From: an uncultured Pelagibacteraceae bacterium
Lineage (GTDB): Bacteria > Pseudomonadota > Alphaproteobacteria > Pelagibacterales > Pelagibacteraceae
DNA length: 43,029 nt
Assembly: GCA_902595595.1 (NCBI GenBank)
Contig: CACJQX010000005.1
Location: forward strand, 1-43,029
Direction of reading: 5' to 3'
Made by a program: the position numbers and the translations under genes
Part shown: piece after piece, positions 36,320 through 43,029 of the stretch
Layout: each line of letters starts with the position of its first letter
Position numbering within the stretch: the first letter of the stretch is position 1
Notes under the pieces: model-generated
Seen by the model: the letters and a program-made list of their open reading frames with translations, nothing else
The model's database searches: none
What the model was told of the DNA's origin: nothing

Positions 36320-36790
36320 ATGGAAGATAAAATAAAATTTATGGCGAAAGCTATTGAACTTTCAATAAATAGTGCAAATACAATTGGCGGTCCCTTTGGA
36401 AGTGTTATAGTTAAGGATGATAAGATTATTTCAGAGGGTTCAAATAAAGTTACTTCTTCAAATGATCCAACTGCTCATGGAGAAATAGTAGCAATTAGAG
36501 AAGCCTGTAAAAATTTAAATACTTTTGATCTCTCTGGATGCGAGATTTATACATCTTGTGAACCTTGTCCGATGTGTCTCTCAGCAATTTATTGGGCAAG
36601 ATTAGATAAAATATATTATGCAAATACTAGAGAAGATGCAAAAAATATAGATTTCGATGACTCCTTTATTTATACAGAAATCCCAAAAAAAATTGATGAT
36701 AGGAAAATTAAAATGGTTCAAATGCTCAGAGATGAAGCTTTAAAAGCATTTGAAATTTGGGATAAAAAAGTAGATAAAATAAAATATTAA
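36320..36790 (+). CDS. guaD: Guanine deaminase (cytidine-deaminase fold)
   Basis: Zinc enzyme of 156 residues converting guanine to xanthine and ammonia. Zinc motifs are AHGEIVAIREA (His, catalytic Glu; Gly where the B. subtilis enzyme has Ala) and SCEPCPMCLSAIYWAR (two Cys). The late DFDDSFIYTEI matches the guanine deaminase GuaD group and separates it from tRNA adenosine deaminase TadA. Its location between xdhB (one-base gap) and puuD (one-base TAATG overlap) supports guanine as the substrate. Confidence 0.88.
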   Translation: MEDKIKFMAKAIELSINSANTIGGPFGSVIVKDDKIISEGSNKVTSSNDPTAHGEIVAIREACKNLNTFDLSGCEIYTSCEPCPMCLSAIYWARLDKIYYANTREDAKNIDFDDSFIYTEIPKKIDDRKIKMVQMLRDEALKAFEIWDKKVDKIKY

Positions 36791-37698
36791 TGGAATTTTT
36801 ACCTTATACAATAAAATGGTTAGAAGTTATTCTTAGATGGGGCCATGTATTATTTGCAATATTATGGGTAGGTAATAGTTTTTTATTTAATTACTTAGAT
36901 AATAATTTAAATAAAAATATAACAAGTGATGATATCGATGGTGAAGGATATCTGATGCATTCAGGTTTTTTTTACAAACTTTCGAGGTTAAAAACATCTC
37001 CACCTCAGGATTACTTAAATAGATTGGTAATCTTTAAGTGGCAAAGTTACTTAACTTTTGTAACTGGAATGTTGCTCTTAGTTGTAATTTACTATTATAA
37101 CGCTGGCGTATTGATGGTTGATAAGCGTGTTCTGTTAATGCCTCCAAGTTATGCTATTATTATCTCGCTTTTATCATTGATTGTAACTTGGTTTATTTAT
37201 GATCTTTTATGCAAATCAAAACTTATTGAGAATAATATTTTATTTATATCCTTAGGAATAATTTTGTTAGCAGTTGTTTCATTTGGACTTACAAAACTAT
37301 TTGGACCGAAATTTGCAATTTTAAGTGTTGGATTAATCATTGGTACTAATATGTTTGGTAATGTTTTCACAGTAATTATCCCTAATCAAATGAACATAAT
37401 TAGTAGCAGCGAAAGAGGTGAAAAATTTGATATGAGCTTATCTTTAGCAGCTAAACAAAGATCAATTCACAATAACTATTCAACTTTTTTAGTTTTGTTT
37501 ATAATGCTTTCAGGGCACTCGAGCTTTTTAGTTTATCACCAATATAATTGGTTAATATTATGTGCGATTGCTGTTATTTCTGGTGTAGCAAGACATTATT
37601 TTAATTTAAGAGGAAGAAACATTCATAGGTTGTATATTTTAATTTCTTCAATAATAGCACTTATCGTTCTTGCAGTTTTAGTTTTATTATTTAAATAA
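36790..37698 (+). CDS. puuD: Membrane urate oxidase PuuD, membrane domain only
   Basis: Protein of 302 residues with about eight hydrophobic helices, matching the N-terminal part of PuuD, the integral-membrane urate hydroxylase that makes 5-hydroxyisourate. Recognisable segments: LRWGHVLFAILWVGNSFLF, YLMHSGFFYKLSR, and RSIHNNYSTFLVLFIMLSGH, which keep several His that could bind cofactors. Typical PuuD is around 400 residues and ends in a cytochrome c domain with CxxCH; here the protein stops after its last helix. Nothing suggests a frameshift: the next gene begins 16 bases later. Electrons must leave via a separate carrier. Confidence 0.85.
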   Translation: MEFLPYTIKWLEVILRWGHVLFAILWVGNSFLFNYLDNNLNKNITSDDIDGEGYLMHSGFFYKLSRLKTSPPQDYLNRLVIFKWQSYLTFVTGMLLLVVIYYYNAGVLMVDKRVLLMPPSYAIIISLLSLIVTWFIYDLLCKSKLIENNILFISLGIILLAVVSFGLTKLFGPKFAILSVGLIIGTNMFGNVFTVIIPNQMNIISSSERGEKFDMSLSLAAKQRSIHNNYSTFLVLFIMLSGHSSFLVYHQYNWLILCAIAVISGVARHYFNLRGRNIHRLYILISSIIALIVLAVLVLLFK

Positions 37699-37714
37699 CT
37701 AGATATAAAAAATT

Positions 37715-38239
37715 ATGTCTGAAAAAATGATTGTCAGCTGGGACGAGTACAACAAAACTGTTGAGAAACTAGCAATCCAAATTGATGAGAGCGGATATAA
37801 ACCAACAATACTAGTTGGTATCATGCGTGGAGCAGCGCCGATGATAGATGTTCTAAGTAGAATTTTTAAATTAAAATGTGCGTATCTTGCAGTCGAGTCT
37901 TACAGTGGTAAGGGAGTAGAGGATGAGCAGGGTGATATTGTGTTTTCAAGAGAAATGAGTTCGATAGCACCTAATATGGGTGGAAAAATACTTTTATGTG
38001 ATGATTTATCTGACACAGGAATCACTTTTAACAAAAGTATAGATTGGTTAAAAAAATACGAACCTATTAAGGATAAAATAGAAGACATTAAAACCGCAAC
38101 ATTATTTAAAAAAAAGAAATCAACATTTGAACCAGACTTTTGTGCAAATAGACTTCCTGATAATCCTTGGATAGTACAACCTTTCGAAATTTATGAAGAA
38201 TTAAGGATTGAACAAATCAAAAAAAAACATCAGGTATAA
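37715..38239 (+). CDS. gpt: Xanthine/hypoxanthine phosphoribosyltransferase (Gpt-like)
   Basis: Type I phosphoribosyltransferase of 174 residues. The PRPP-binding loop is ILLCDDLSDTGITFNKS; PTILVGIMRGAAPMID is the upstream strand, and the C-terminal DNPWIVQPFE contributes to base recognition. It would turn xanthine, hypoxanthine or guanine plus PRPP into nucleotides, forming a salvage branch against catabolism by XdhAB in the same operon. The choice of base cannot be fixed from sequence. It is the last gene of the plus arm and runs straight into a strong terminator. Confidence 0.8.
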   Translation: MSEKMIVSWDEYNKTVEKLAIQIDESGYKPTILVGIMRGAAPMIDVLSRIFKLKCAYLAVESYSGKGVEDEQGDIVFSREMSSIAPNMGGKILLCDDLSDTGITFNKSIDWLKKYEPIKDKIEDIKTATLFKKKKSTFEPDFCANRLPDNPWIVQPFEIYEELRIEQIKKKHQV

Positions 38240-38267
38240 AAAAGGCCAGTTAAAAAACCGGCCTTTT
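38240..38267. terminator. Bidirectional intrinsic terminator
   Basis: Stem AAAAGGCC with GGCCTTTT, continued by an A-C mismatch and three more pairs, around an AAAA loop; a T-run follows on each strand. It lies between the convergent gpt and BMP genes and would stop both transcripts. It is the only convincing intrinsic terminator I found in the window. Confidence 0.85.
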
Positions 38268-38290
38268 AAATTTTTTAAATTGGAAACTGA

Positions 38291-39361
38291 TTACTTAGGT
38301 ATATCTCCTTCAACACCTTTAACGTAAGTCATCATTCCTGCAAGCATTCCATCATCTGCAGTTTTTCCTTCTGCTACCATTAAATTACCTTTCTGGTCAT
38401 AAATTGGTCCAGTGAAAGAATGAACTTTACCAGATGCTAAATCTGCTTGAAGTTTTTTAACTTTTGATCTTAGGTCAGCTGGCATTTGTGAATCTAAATC
38501 TGATATCACAACCATACCATCTCCAATACCATGCCAAGTATCTTTTTGATTCCATGTACCATTCGCAACAGCTTTAACTCTGTCCACGTAATATGGCCCC
38601 CAATTGTTTTCAACTGAAGTCAATACAGCTTTAGGAGCAAACTTGTCCATATCACTTGCTTGTCCAAAAGCATATACTCCAGCTTTTTCAGCCATTTGAA
38701 CAATAGCAGTACTATCTGTATGTTGAGCAATTACATCAGCACCTTGATCGATTAAAGCTTTTGCTGCCTCTGCTTCTTTACCTGGATCGTACCAAGTGAA
38801 AGCCCAAACAATTTTAGTTTTAATATTTGGGTTTACTTTTTGAGCTGCTAAAGTAAATGAATTGATACCTCTGATAACTTCAGGAATTGGAAAAGATGCA
38901 ACATAACCAATAACATTTGATTTTGTCATAGTTCCAGCAATTGTTCCTAAGATAGTTCTACCTTCATAGAATCTAGCTGCGTATGTTGAAACATTTGCAT
39001 GTTCTCTTTTGTATCCTGTAGCATGTTCAAATTTTACATTTGGAAACTCTTTTGCAACTTTGTTAGTTGGATTCATATATCCAAAACTAGTTGTAAAGAT
39101 AATGTCATGACCAGAATTAGCTAATTGTCTAAGAACCCTCTCAGCATCAGCACTTTCTGGAACACCTTCTACGTAAGTTGTTTTAAATCCGGCAGCTTCA
39201 ACAGCTTTTCTACCCACATCATGCTGATATGTCCATCCATGGTCACCAGTTGGACCAATATAAACGAACGCTGCTTTCACATCCTTTGCTATTGCAGTTA
39301 CAGTCAATGTAAATAATAAAACTAAAGAAGAGACGAAAGAACGAATAAATATTTTATGCAT
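38291..39361 (-). CDS. BMP-family (PnrA-like) ABC transporter substrate-binding protein
   Basis: Periplasmic binding protein of 356 residues with a signal peptide (about 1-25, cleavage after AIA). No lipobox Cys, so it is soluble in the periplasm. KAAFVYIGPTGDHGWTYQHD, IGYVASFPIPEVIRGINSF and WYDPGKEAEAAKALIDQGAD fit the basic membrane protein/PnrA family, which binds nucleosides and purines. A GGGG lies ten bases before the ATG; the 78-base gap after the permease suggests its own expression control, usual for abundant binding proteins. Substrate inferred from family and neighbours. Confidence 0.9.
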   Translation of the reverse strand: MHKIFIRSFVSSLVLLFTLTVTAIAKDVKAAFVYIGPTGDHGWTYQHDVGRKAVEAAGFKTTYVEGVPESADAERVLRQLANSGHDIIFTTSFGYMNPTNKVAKEFPNVKFEHATGYKREHANVSTYAARFYEGRTILGTIAGTMTKSNVIGYVASFPIPEVIRGINSFTLAAQKVNPNIKTKIVWAFTWYDPGKEAEAAKALIDQGADVIAQHTDSTAIVQMAEKAGVYAFGQASDMDKFAPKAVLTSVENNWGPYYVDRVKAVANGTWNQKDTWHGIGDGMVVISDLDSQMPADLRSKVKKLQADLASGKVHSFTGPIYDQKGNLMVAEGKTADDGMLAGMMTYVKGVEGDIPK

Positions 39362-39439
39362 AAATTTATTTCCCCTTTTGATTTTTTAATAAAATTAAAT
39401 TTAGATTAAATTATCTAAAAAAAAATAATTATTTTTGAA

Positions 39440-40372
39440 TTAATTGTCTTTATGAAAAGATTTCCCCAGAGAACTAGGAGTACTTAGCCTAATTTTTCTA
39501 CTATCACGAGAAATTACAACTAAAACTATTATTGTAACGATGTAAGGTAGAGCTGTTAAAAATTGTACAGGAATTCTTACTCCAATTGCTTGCATATGAA
39601 ATTGAATAATTGTTAATCCACCAAAAATCATAGCACCAATCAAAATTTTAATTGGGTTCCATGTTGAGAAAACCACCAGAGCTAATGCGATCCAACCTCT
39701 TCCACCTGTCATATTTTCAATCCACTGTGGAGTGTAAATCATTGATAAATATGCACCAGCAAGTCCACTCATTGCGCCTCCGTAAAGAATACATAGGTAA
39801 CGAACTAACCTTACTTTTATTCCTTGATTAGATGCTGAAACAGGAGAGTCCCCCACAGCTCTTACTATTAATCCTAATTTTGTTTTTTTTAAAAAATAGT
39901 TAGTCACGAAAGGTAGAGCAAAAGCAAAATAAAAAACAATTGAATGTCCAAATAATATTGGACCTATAAGTGGTATTGTATCTTTTAAATTTTCAAATAA
40001 AACAGGAAATTCTTTTCCGGGAATACCTACAAAATTTTTTCCTATCATCGCTGATATTCCAATTCCAAATATAGTAAGAGCTAAACCAGTAGCGACATGA
40101 TTTGTGATTAATGTTTGTGTCAGGAATGCAAAAATAGTTGAGATTAAAACTCCAGCTAACATTGCTCCAAAAATTGCAATAATTAAACTTCCTGTAACGG
40201 TCATTAATGCGAAACCTGAAATAGCACCAATGATCATCATTCCTTCAACACCAAGGTTTAAAACTCCAGACCTTTCTGTAATTAGTTCACCACAAGAAGC
40301 TAAAATCAAAGGCACAGCAGAGGCCATGATTGATGCAATTATCAGTCCAATAAAATTTATATCGATGATCAT
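39440..40372 (-). CDS. ABC transporter permease (BMP-associated, second permease)
   Basis: Inner-membrane permease of 310 residues with about nine helices, of the branched-chain/ribose permease type. Landmarks: GELITERSGVLNLGVEGMMIIGA, GLALTIFGIGIS and GDSPVSASNQGIKV, the last a typical coupling-loop region. It is the shorter partner of the adjacent 354-residue permease, as in NupC/NupB- and YufPQ-type nucleoside importers. Its ATG overlaps the upstream permease stop by four bases. Confidence 0.92.
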   Translation of the reverse strand: MIIDINFIGLIIASIMASAVPLILASCGELITERSGVLNLGVEGMMIIGAISGFALMTVTGSLIIAIFGAMLAGVLISTIFAFLTQTLITNHVATGLALTIFGIGISAMIGKNFVGIPGKEFPVLFENLKDTIPLIGPILFGHSIVFYFAFALPFVTNYFLKKTKLGLIVRAVGDSPVSASNQGIKVRLVRYLCILYGGAMSGLAGAYLSMIYTPQWIENMTGGRGWIALALVVFSTWNPIKILIGAMIFGGLTIIQFHMQAIGVRIPVQFLTALPYIVTIIVLVVISRDSRKIRLSTPSSLGKSFHKDN

Positions 40373-41433
40373 TTTTTTGAACCTATAAATTTAATTTTGA
40401 AAAAAAGTAAATAATCTGATGCAAGAAGAAAAAATAAAATCATTCCTTGAAAAACTTGACCAGTATATTTAGGTATTTGCATAAATATTTGAGCTGTTTC
40501 AGCACCCAGATAAGTTATTGCAACAACTAGAGATGCAAAGATGATACCAACAGGATGTAAACGCCCCAAAAACGCTACAATTATAGCAGTAAAACCATAA
40601 TCTGGAGAAATTTCTCTATGAAGCTGTCCGATAGGACCAGTTATTTCTCCAACTCCAGCTAAACCTGCGCAAGCACCACTTATTAAAAAAACGAGGATGA
40701 TCATTTTTTTACCTTTGTAACCTGCATATTTTGCTGTCTTTAAACTAAAACCTGAAACTTTCATTTGGAACCCTAAATATGTTTTATAAAAAACAAACCA
40801 ACTGACAATCACTGCAGCTAAAGCTAAAAATATTCCTGCGTGAATTCTTAGTCCTTCAAATAACAACGGAAGTTTAGCAGAGTCACTGAACTGTCTAGTT
40901 TCAGGAAAATTAAATCCTTCTGGATTGCTCCAAGGACCAACAACAAGATAGTCCAAAATTAATTTTGAAACATATACCAACATAAGACTTACTAATATTT
41001 CATTTGTATTAAAGTAAGTTTTTAAGATTGCCGGTATTGATGCATACAGCATACCACCAATTGCACCAGCTAAAATTACTATTGGAAGAATGTAAAACCC
41101 TTCTTGTTCATAAAACAATAATGCTACTCCTCCAGAAACTATCGCCCCGAAAGTTAATTGACCTTCAGCTCCAATATTCCAGTTATTACTTTTAAAACAA
41201 AAAGATAAACCGATTGCTATTAAACAAAGCGGTGTAGCTTTTAATAGTAATTCGCTGAAACCATATTTATCTGCAATTGGAACTATGAAAAAAAATTTTA
41301 GAGCTTCAAATGGTTTAAAACCTAAAATAAAAAAAATCAAACCTCCCGCTACTAATGTTAGAAAAATAGCTAACACAGGTGTAAAGAAAAAAATAGCTCT
41401 TGATGGTTGATCTCTTTTTACGATTTTGATCAA
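40369..41433 (-). CDS. ABC transporter permease (BMP-associated, first permease)
   Basis: Inner-membrane permease of 354 residues. LLLKATPLCLIAIGLSFCFKSNNWNIGAEGQLTFGA is present in pieces typical of the family, with NTNEILVSLMLVYVSKLI and the coupling-loop FSLKTAKYAGYKGKK. It pairs with the following permease to form the channel. Four-base overlaps with the ATPase gene and the second permease show tight coupling. Confidence 0.92.
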   Translation of the reverse strand: MIKIVKRDQPSRAIFFFTPVLAIFLTLVAGGLIFFILGFKPFEALKFFFIVPIADKYGFSELLLKATPLCLIAIGLSFCFKSNNWNIGAEGQLTFGAIVSGGVALLFYEQEGFYILPIVILAGAIGGMLYASIPAILKTYFNTNEILVSLMLVYVSKLILDYLVVGPWSNPEGFNFPETRQFSDSAKLPLLFEGLRIHAGIFLALAAVIVSWFVFYKTYLGFQMKVSGFSLKTAKYAGYKGKKMIILVFLISGACAGLAGVGEITGPIGQLHREISPDYGFTAIIVAFLGRLHPVGIIFASLVVAITYLGAETAQIFMQIPKYTGQVFQGMILFFLLASDYLLFFKIKFIGSKK

Positions 41434-42920
41434 TTTGCTCCTCCCATTAGTATCCCAAGTTTTTCAGAGGTTACTTCTTCAGCATTCATAATTTTTGACA
41501 ATTTTCCTTTATGAATTACTGAAATTTTGTCACTTAATTTTAATAACTCATCAGTGTCTGTAGATATTAATATAATTGATTTATTTTGTTCATTGATTTT
41601 AATCAATGTTTCGTGGATATAATTTATGGCTCCAACATCTAAACCCCAAGTTGGATTAAAGCAAATTAATAAATCTGGAGATGTTATTAACTCTCTTCCA
41701 ATAATTAATTTCTGTAGATTTCCTCCTGACAAAAATTGACTTTTTAACTCTATGTTATCTGTATTAACATTAAAGTCCGAAATTATTTTTTTTGAATGTT
41801 CCTTAATTTTGTTTTCGTTAATTAATCCATTATTAAAAAAATTTGATGATTTAAAATTGTTTAGAGCCACATTTTCAAAAATTTTCATTTGTGGAATTGC
41901 AGCCTGCTCAAGTCTATCTTCTGGAGAAAAGGCCATCAAATATTCTCTTCTCTCTTGAGGATTTAAATCTCCTATGTAATTATTATTAAATTCTATGCAA
42001 TTCTTGTCTGATATAATTTCACCACTTAATACTTGAAATAATTCACTTTGACCGTTTCCTGATATACCAGCAATTCCTAAACACTCACCTCGATTAACAG
42101 AAAAATTAATATCCATTAAGTTTGTTTCAAAAGGATCTTCACTTGTAAAATTAAGATTAGTTATCTTAATCAATTGATCTGATGAAGTTTTTGCTTTTTT
42201 TTTCTTAATTGTTTTAAGGTTCTGACCCACCATTTTGTTGGCAAGTGACTCAATATTTTCATTCTTTATTTCACTTACAGAAACTAATTTTCCTCTTCTC
42301 ATTACAGCAACTTCATCACAAAGCTGCATAACTTCCTTTAATTTATGGGTTATATAAATAATTAAAATTCCTTCTTCTGAAAATTTTTTCAAAGATAAGA
42401 ATAATTCACTCGTTTCTTGCTCTGTTAATACTGATGTTGGCTCATCCATAATTAAAACTTTTGGATTTCTTATCAGGCATCTAATTATTTCTACTTTCTG
42501 TTTTTGACCTGCTGACAGATTTAGAACAGGAATATCAAGATCAATTGAAAAATTGTATTTTTTCATAATTGAATCAATTTTTTCTCTTAAACTTTCCCTT
42601 TGTTCATCTGAGTCTATTATTAAGTTTTCAAATACGGACAAAGTTTCAAAAAGATTAAAATGTTGGAATACCATTCCAATATCATTTTTTTTTGCATCTA
42701 ATGGCGAATTGAGCTTTAGATTATTTTTATTTAAATAAATTTCACCTTCATCAGGAATTATGACGCCTGATAGAATTTTAACTAGTGTAGATTTTCCAGC
42801 ACCATTTTCTCCAAGAAGAGCATAAATTTTACCACTATTAAACTCTAGCGAAACATTATCGTTTGCAACACACCCAGGATATATTTTAGTTACATTTGAA
42901 ATTTTAAGGTTTGTATTCAT
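41430..42920 (-). CDS. ABC transporter ATPase with two nucleotide-binding domains
   Basis: Cytoplasmic ATPase of 496 residues, two fused NBDs as in sugar and nucleoside importers. The first is canonical: Walker A GENGAGKST, Q-loop MVFQHFNLF, signature LSAGQKQKVEI, Walker B VLIMDEPTS. The second is degenerate: GISGNGQSE replaces Walker A and LICFNPTWGLDV replaces Walker B, so only the first is expected to hydrolyse ATP, as in relatives. First gene of the importer operon ATPase-permease-permease-BMP. It starts three bases after the stop of the partial gene at the right edge. Confidence 0.93.
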   Translation of the reverse strand: MNTNLKISNVTKIYPGCVANDNVSLEFNSGKIYALLGENGAGKSTLVKILSGVIIPDEGEIYLNKNNLKLNSPLDAKKNDIGMVFQHFNLFETLSVFENLIIDSDEQRESLREKIDSIMKKYNFSIDLDIPVLNLSAGQKQKVEIIRCLIRNPKVLIMDEPTSVLTEQETSELFLSLKKFSEEGILIIYITHKLKEVMQLCDEVAVMRRGKLVSVSEIKNENIESLANKMVGQNLKTIKKKKAKTSSDQLIKITNLNFTSEDPFETNLMDINFSVNRGECLGIAGISGNGQSELFQVLSGEIISDKNCIEFNNNYIGDLNPQERREYLMAFSPEDRLEQAAIPQMKIFENVALNNFKSSNFFNNGLINENKIKEHSKKIISDFNVNTDNIELKSQFLSGGNLQKLIIGRELITSPDLLICFNPTWGLDVGAINYIHETLIKINEQNKSIILISTDTDELLKLSDKISVIHKGKLSKIMNAEEVTSEKLGILMGGAN

Positions 42921-42923
42921 TTC

Positions 42924-43029
42924 TTAATTTAATGGTATAGAATTTCCATCCTTATTTTCCTGATATTGATTTGATAAAGTTTGATATTTTTTTTTAATTT
43001 CGTCTAATTGTTTTAAAATATTTTCTTTT
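42924..43029 (-). CDS. C-terminal fragment of an unrecognised hydrophilic protein
   Basis: About 34 residues of an open frame enter from the right edge and end with a TAA. The tail is charged and probably helical (LDEIKKKYQTLSNQYQENK) and ends SIPLN. It precedes the ABC ATPase gene by three bases and may belong to the same operon. Too little is visible to name it. Confidence 0.5.
   Translation of the reverse strand, partial: KENILKQLDEIKKKYQTLSNQYQENKDGNSIPLN

Noticed and set aside
36790..37698. PuuD shortened by a frameshift or premature stop
   Set aside because: The bases between its stop and the next gene are only 16, and no CxxCH-coding stretch is found in any frame there, so the domain is absent rather than broken off.
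39362..39439. Hairpin TAGAT/ATCTA in the gap between the second permease and the BMP gene as a terminator
   Set aside because: A five-base A/T stem is too weak in this base composition to call.
1..43029. tRNA or rRNA genes, CRISPR arrays, insertion sequences, prophage or integration sites
   Set aside because: Gaps between genes are almost all under 120 bases and none contains a cloverleaf, spaced direct repeats, transposase or integrase; composition looks uniform throughout.

Overview
The window is AT-rich, densely packed bacterial chromosome with no mobile elements, no CRISPR and no rRNA or tRNA genes that I can see. Many genes overlap by 1 to 4 bases or abut. The content points to the SAR11 clade (Pelagibacterales, Alphaproteobacteria): a class I lysyl-tRNA synthetase, ChvI/ChvG and RegA-type regulators, S-adenosylhomocysteinase directly after chvG, lysine- and asparagine-rich proteins, and a very streamlined layout. 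The taxon is inferred from gene content and style, not from a marker-gene comparison.

Bases 1-10130 hold an NlpC/P60 wall hydrolase (cut by the left edge), an AmpG-type permease and TrkH on the minus strand. Then come lysK, pyrD (interrupted by a frameshift in a run of eight A), rpmB and a YhhQ-type queuosine-precursor transporter on the plus strand. A minus-strand polyamine operon follows: PLP-dependent ornithine/lysine decarboxylase, a deoxyhypusine-synthase-like enzyme that keeps the catalytic lysine, and an agmatinase-family ureohydrolase. Bases 10298-21715 hold regA, bioY, polA, chvI-chvG, ahcY, tsaE, an AmgK-like kinase, a MurU-like nucleotidyltransferase, gpmA, a VanZ-like membrane protein and an SLT-domain lipoprotein. 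AmpG, AmgK, MurU, the SLT protein and the NlpC/P60 protein together suggest peptidoglycan turnover and recycling. Bases 21712-28939 hold a minus-strand msrA-sseA-adaptor-RND pump operon (the adaptor lacks the usual alpha-helical hairpin), a DMT transporter, an AlkA-like glycosylase and a DUF1330 protein.

Bases 28983-42920 form a purine island. The minus arm encodes UraD, allantoicase, ureidoglycolate lyase and PuuE allantoinase. The plus arm encodes UraH, XdhA, XdhB, guanine deaminase, a membrane urate oxidase of the PuuD type and a purine phosphoribosyltransferase. Together they give a complete predicted route guanine -> xanthine -> urate -> HIU -> OHCU -> allantoin -> allantoate -> ureidoglycolate -> glyoxylate plus two urea, with a salvage branch. 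The PuuD protein has only the membrane part; the cytochrome c domain it normally carries is missing, and a small secreted cytochrome c is encoded at the other end of the island. A strong bidirectional terminator then separates the plus arm from a convergent four-gene BMP-type ABC importer, which probably brings in the purines. The right edge cuts an unrecognised hydrophilic protein.

The most interesting items are the apparently split urate oxidase, the hairpinless RND adaptor, the deoxyhypusine-synthase-like polyamine operon, the pyrD frameshift, and promoters placed so close to start codons that some transcripts would be nearly leaderless.
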